Shown here: positions 60,037-64,000 of the stretch, piece after piece
Layout of the letters: each line of letters begins with the position of its first letter
How positions within the stretch are numbered: position 1 is the stretch's first letter
NCBI GenBank assembly: GCA_037045185.1
Contig: JBAOHQ010000014.1
Location: forward strand, 310,001-374,000
Direction of reading: 5' to 3'
From: JAKOUY01 sp037045185
Lineage (GTDB): Bacteria > Actinomycetota > Acidimicrobiia > Acidimicrobiales > Ilumatobacteraceae
DNA: 64,000 bases
Notes under the pieces: model-generated
What the model was told of the DNA's origin: nothing
Seen by the model: the letters and a program-made list of their open reading frames with translations, nothing else
The model's database searches: none
Position numbers and translations under genes: made by a program

Positions 60037-60830
60037 GCTTCGTGCTCCTTCAGCAGTTCGGTGATCAGGCGAGTGACCTCGCCCGGGTTGTCGACATTCA
60101 TGAGGTGCCCCGCGGCCGGGACTTCCCAGTAGGTGGCGTCGGGCAGCCCTGCCATCAACAGGTCGGCTGCCTTGCGCGGGCAGAAGGTGTCGTTGTCGGC
60201 GCCGACCACGTCGACGTGCACGCGCACGTTCGGCAGGACGTCGGTGAGCGGCACGGTGTTGACCCTGGCCATGGCTCGGGCGGCGTTGATGTAGCCGCGT
60301 CCGTCGGCGACCGCTGTGACGCGTCGTGCGGTGACCGCGTCGACGTCGACATCGGTGTTCGAGATCGCTGCTGCCGTGTCGGCTCGGAGCGCGAGTCGGA
60401 ACTCGTCGGTCACGCCGTGTTCGAGCATGGCGATGCGGGAGGCGAAGAACTCGGCCGCCGAACGACCAACGACGGACGAGGTGCCGAGGACGATGGCGCG
60501 TGGAACGAGGGCGGGGTTGCTCGCTGCGGCACCGAGCACCACGGTGCCGCCGAGGGAGAACCCGACACACGTCGCCGGGCCGGTGACCTCTTCCAGGAAC
60601 CGAAGGAGATCCGAGGCGAGTTGCTCTGCGGTGCCGTCGCCTTCGCCAACGGAACTGTCGCCGTGGCCCCGCAGGTCGTAGGCGTAGGTGGTGCGGTCAC
60701 GAATGGCGGCCTGTTGTGCTGCCCAGGTGTGCCGGTCCTCGGCGAGGCCGTGAATGAACACGAGCGGAGCGCCGGAGCCGTCCTGGTTCCAGGCGACGTC
60801 GATGTCGCCGATCCTTTGCGTGTGGGTCAC
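60033..60830 (-). CDS. Alpha/beta hydrolase in the catabolic operon
   Basis: This 265-residue hydrolase starts at GTG 60830 (MTHTQRIGDIDVAWNQDGSG). It has the oxyanion motif LVFIHGLAEDRHTW, nucleophile Ser in CVGFSLGGTVVL and the closing His in VPAAGHLMNVDNP. The SLGG elbow and lid-like length fit ring-fission or lactone/ester hydrolases. It overlaps its neighbours at both ends (ATGA and GTGA). Confidence 0.88.
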   Translation of the reverse strand: MTHTQRIGDIDVAWNQDGSGAPLVFIHGLAEDRHTWAAQQAAIRDRTTYAYDLRGHGDSSVGEGDGTAEQLASDLLRFLEEVTGPATCVGFSLGGTVVLGAAASNPALVPRAIVLGTSSVVGRSAAEFFASRIAMLEHGVTDEFRLALRADTAAAISNTDVDVDAVTARRVTAVADGRGYINAARAMARVNTVPLTDVLPNVRVHVDVVGADNDTFCPRKAADLLMAGLPDATYWEVPAAGHLMNVDNPGEVTRLITELLKEHEA

Positions 60831-61141
60831 GGTTGGCTCCCGAAGAGTTCGTCTCGAAGTTGGTTCTTGCGGATCTTCCCGGCGGCGGTGACGGGCATGT
60901 CGGGCACGATGCGCATCGACTCGGGCCAGTACCGCCGGGACAGTCCCTGTGTGCCGGCCCATTGGACGAGCTCGTCGAGCGATAGTTCGGCGTCGCCCTT
61001 GGGGACGACCACTGCGCAGAGGCGCTCGCCGAGCCGCTCGTCGGGCTCGCCGACGACCGCGACGCGTCGCACGCCGGGGTGGCCGGCGAGGACGTCCTCG
61101 ATCATGACCGGCGAGATGTTGACGCCACCTCGGATGATCAA
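60827..61141 (-). CDS. Acyl-CoA synthetase, C-terminal fragment cut at the junction
   Basis: The last 104 residues of an AMP-forming CoA ligase: IIRGGVNISPVMIEDVLAGH, VVGEPDERLGERLCAVVVPK and the catalytic Lys motif VTAAGKIRKNQL. The preceding 400 or so residues, including the adenylate core, are missing, because the sequence changes abruptly at about 61,141 into RTX-repeat DNA. The first codon is an internal one, not a real start. Confidence 0.92.
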   Translation of the reverse strand: MIIRGGVNISPVMIEDVLAGHPGVRRVAVVGEPDERLGERLCAVVVPKGDAELSLDELVQWAGTQGLSRRYWPESMRIVPDMPVTAAGKIRKNQLRDELFGSQP

Positions 61142-62422
61142 GGCCTACAGCGGAGCGGAGACGGTGTGGATACGCTGCGCGGAACTGCTGGCGACGGTCT
61201 CCATCAACGGCGGGATAGGCGCGGACGTGCTGGATGGCGGCGACGGGAGCGGACTCGGGCCTCTTACGCGCACGCCAGCACAGCCGTGAAGGTGAACCTT
61301 GCCGCTCCCAGCGCCAATACCGGGGAAGCTGCGGGCGATCAATTCACCAACATCAGAATCTCTCGGGTTCGGCCTATGCGGACACGCTGCTCGGCAATAG
61401 CGCTGCGAACCTGATCCTACGGTGCGCGCGGCGCCGATACGATCGACGGCGGCCTCGGCATCGACACGCTCGACAGAGCGTGCCCACGGCGGGCGTCACC
61501 GCCAACCTGTCGGTCGGCCGGCATTGACGATGGCGGCGCGACCGACACGCTCTCGAATTTGGAGAACCTGGTCGGCTCCACCTTTGCCGACGTACTGGTC
61601 GGCAAGTCGGGCGTTGCCAATACGATGTCCGGCGGCGAAGGTGACGACACGATCTACGGCGAAGGCATCGACGTCGTCCACGGCGGCGCCGGCAGCGACG
61701 TCTTCTTCGGCGGCCAGGGCTCGGCGCTCAACATCGACCGCCGACAACGCAATCGAGACCGTGTGGGGCGCTTCGTCGGCGACATGATGGACGGCGCCAC
61801 GACCGCCGCCCTGACCATGGTCGGCCAGGGCCAGACCGGCGGCGCCAACGCCGACACCATGCTCGGCGGCCACGGCGACGACTTCGTCTACTTCCGCGCC
61901 GGCGACTTCATCGACGGCGGCGCCGGCAGCGACTGGGCCGTGGCGACGCTGTCGGCCACCGGCGTCACGTCGACATGACGGCCACCCACTTCGAGAACGC
62001 CTGGGGCTCGACCTCGAACGACACGCATCACCGGCGCCGGCTCGACGCCGGCGCTGGTCGTCGTCGGCGACGCCGGCAACGACAGCATGACCGGCGGCAT
62101 CGGCGGGCGACTTCCTCTACGGCTTCGCCGGCAACGACACGCTGATCGGCGGCGCCGGCAACGACAACCTCGTCGGCGGCGACGGCGCGGACGTGTTCCG
62201 CTACAACGCCGCGTCGTTCGGCGTCGACCAGATCTGGGACTTCGCCAAGGGCACCGACATCATCAACATGGCCGGCATCGGGCGTGACGGCGTTCGGCCA
62301 GCTCACGCATCGCGACCGTAATGGCGGCAACTCAGTGATCACCTCGGCCGCAACCGGCGCGAGCGCAGATCTGGGTGCTCGGCGTCACCGGGCTGACCGC
62401 CGGCAACTTCGCGTTCGCCTAG
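61142..62422 (+). pseudogene. RTX-type (hemolysin-like) calcium-binding repeat protein, 5'-truncated and frameshifted
   Basis: Pieces in all three frames give GG-rich nonapeptide repeats: GDGVDTLRGTAGD, SGSAYADTLLGNSAANLI, MSGGEGDDTIYGEGID, VHGGAGSDVFFGG, MLGGHGDDFVYF, GNDTLIGGAGNDNLVGGDGA and the end DVFRYNAASFGVDQIWDFAK. The protein finishes ...GNFAFA at TAG 62420-62422. At least six frame changes occur. Such large secreted Ca2+-binding proteins are exported by type I systems, mainly in proteobacteria, and do not fit an actinobacterial neighbourhood. Confidence 0.85.
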
Positions 62423-62530
62423 CGGCAACCAGAATACCAAGTCTCGTGATTTGCTGCGTGAGCTTCCAAAAAGGACAGCCTGAGTTCCCGGCCAGTTCCT
62501 CTCTTATTGCCTCGACAGCTGCCATCGGCC

Positions 62531-62770
62531 TTAGCCAATTCCGCGCAGCGTCGCCCGCGCGGTCGCTAGCAATGCACCAATCTCCCGCCGCAGCTCGATG
62601 GCCTCCCGCGTGTGCTGCCCGAGCCCGTATCGCCCGTTCCGCTCTCCTGTTGGCGCACCGCTGCCCGACGCCCCGCCATGCATACGGCAGCGCGGCCTAC
62701 CCTTCACGCGTGGTGACTGGCACGGGCTCCCGCTCCGGGCTCTGCGCCCCGCACCGGCAGCAGCTCGCCA
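62531..62770 (-). pseudogene. Small HGGA-motif protein (frameshifted)
   Basis: Minus-strand pieces read CGAQSPERG, then PRVKGRPRCRMHGGASGSGA, PTGERNGRYGLGQHTREAIE and a helical ELRREIGALLATARATLRGI. This matches short proteins with CRMHGG...GAPxGNRN motifs found beside mobile DNA in alphaproteobacteria; function unknown. The first Cys-containing part is in a different frame. Confidence 0.7.
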
Positions 62771-62872
62771 GCCCCGGCGGCTGCCCCGATCGCCTTTGCA
62801 TGGGGTTTGACCCTGCCCCTCGGCGGGTACCCGGTCTGATGTAGAGTTCGTCCCAATGAGGAGACGAACGTC

Positions 62873-63991
62873 ATGCGCAAGAGCCGGTTCTCGGAAGAGC
62901 AGATCATCGCGATCTTGAAGGAGCACGAGGCGGGTCGGCCGACGGCGGAGCTGTGCCGTCGAGCACGGGATCTCGCAGCCGACCTTCTACAACTGGAAGT
63001 GCCAAGTTACGGCGGGCATGGAGGTGTCGGACGCCAAGCGGCTGAAGAGCGCTCGAGGAGGAGAACCGCAAGCTGAAGAAGCTGCTGGCCGAAGATCGAT
63101 GCTGGACGTCGCGACGCTGAAGGAGATGCTGCGAAAAAACTTCTGACGCCCGGTTCGAGGAAGTCAGCCGTGAGCTGGGCGATCGAAGAGAAGGACTACT
63201 CGCAGCGGCGGGCCTGCCGGCTCGTCGGCGTTGCGCCGAAGACGTACCGCTATCGCGTCGCGGCGACCGGACGATGGCGCGCGTTCGCGCGCGGCTGAAG
63301 GCGCTTGGCGGCTGAGCGCCGCCGGTTCGGCTATCGGCGCCTGCACCTCCTGCTGAAGCGGGAGGGCATCGCGCTGAACCACAAGAAGCTGTTCCGGCTC
63401 TACCGGGAGGAACGGCTGGTGGTGCGCAAGCGTGGTGGCCGCAAGCGGGCGCTCGGCACGCGGGCGCCGATGACGCTGCCGCAGGGGCCGAACCAGCGTT
63501 GGAGCCTGGACTTCGTCTCGGACGCTGCTCGGCCGACGGGCGGCGCTTCCGCGTCCTGGCGGTGGTCGACGACTTCACGCGCGAGTGCCTGGCGCTGGTG
63601 GTCGGACACGTCGCTGTCGGGCATGCGCGTGGCGCGCGAACTGGACGCCGTCGTCGCACGGCGCGGCCAGCCGCTGACGATCGTCGTCAGCGACAACGGC
63701 ACGGAGCTGACGTCGACGGCGATGCTGCGCTGGCAGCAGGAGCAGCGGCGTCGACTGGCACTACATCGCGCCGGGCAAGCCGATCCAGAACGGCGTTCGT
63801 CGAGAGCTTCAACGGCCGGCTTCCGCGACGAATGCCTCAACGAGCACCGTGTTCCGCGCGCTGGCTGCATGCCCGCGAGCATCATCGAAGAATGGCGGAT
63901 CGACTACAACCGACGCCGCCCGCACACGAGCCTGCGGCGGGCTCACGCCCAGCAGAGTTTGCAAGCCGGTCCAGATCAGGGCCACAAGTAA
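62873..63991 (+). mobile_element. IS3-family (IS407-like) element with frameshifted OrfA and OrfB
   Basis: OrfA begins at ATG 62873 (MRKSRFSEEQIIAILKEHEA, GRPTAELCRR) and switches frame twice before KLKKLLAED. OrfB pieces give CRLVGVAPKTYRYR, RRFGYRRLHLLLKREGIALN, NQRWSLDFVSDA, IVVSDNGTELTS, then in other frames the Glu segment and the end YNRRRPHTSLRRAH. The D-D parts are recognisable but at least four frameshifts break the gene. A stem gttcgtc/gacgaac lies just before the ATG. Confidence 0.85.
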
Positions 63992-64000
63992 CGAACGGAC

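Overview
The window is high-GC DNA (roughly 70 percent by eye) with dense genes, many GTG starts and 4-base ATGA/GTGA gene overlaps. GatCAB, LLM/F420-type oxidoreductases, paired alkyltransferase and sigma genes, bd oxidase with cydDC, and amidohydrolase/SDR families suggest an actinobacterium, probably an Acidimicrobiia-like lineage from an environmental or metagenomic assembly. This is an inference from gene content; no rRNA or tRNA gene was recognised.

Layout. 0-23 kb is housekeeping and core metabolism: gatB (partial), gatA, gatC, a glutamate-cysteine ligase family gene, lgt, an alpha/beta hydrolase, an M48 protease, ybaK, a fused indolepyruvate:ferredoxin oxidoreductase, an SDR, an amidohydrolase, a lipoprotein/membrane pair, a DUF2207 protein and a PfkB kinase. 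At 16.1-21.4 kb lies an unusual module: a subtilisin-like protease with a NPAIHN-repeat/Cys-rich insert faces a TPR-CHAT (caspase-like) protease, followed by a sigma factor and a small partner protein. An M23 peptidase and rpe follow. 23.7-30.7 kb has a NarL-type two-component system, two small envelope or secreted proteins, an alkyltransferase-sigma-alkyltransferase-glutaminyl cyclase operon and a ClC channel. 30.9-36.8 kb is cydABDC. At 36.9-39.9 kb a yybP-ykoY (Mn2+) riboswitch precedes a P-type ATPase. 40.0-45.7 kb is a two-component system divergent from a lipoprotein plus MacAB-like export operon; the block is bracketed by two copies of a 65-bp palindromic repeat. GNAT, DinB and WYL genes follow.

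48.2-53.8 kb is a mobile island: a DUF4143 ATPase remnant, a degraded IS3 element, an IS256 element with perfect 57-bp inverted repeats, an IS481-like element and a tyrosine recombinase. 54.1-61.1 kb is a tightly overlapping catabolic operon on the minus strand: MaoC hydratase, acyl-CoA dehydrogenase, enoyl-CoA hydratase, amidase, SDR, LLM oxidoreductase, hydrolase and acyl-CoA synthetase. It is cut abruptly at about 61,141. Beyond that the sequence is an RTX-repeat gene, a small HGGA-motif protein and an IS3-type transposase, all heavily frameshifted and proteobacterial in character, which looks like a chimeric join or a foreign insertion.

A striking property of the window is a series of single-base frameshifts in otherwise well-conserved genes (gcs, lgt, M48 protease, indolepyruvate oxidoreductase twice, CHAT, M23, cydA, P-type ATPase, fusion protein, WYL, IS256 transposase). 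They are most economically explained by uncorrected indel errors, so these genes are annotated as one CDS each across the shift.
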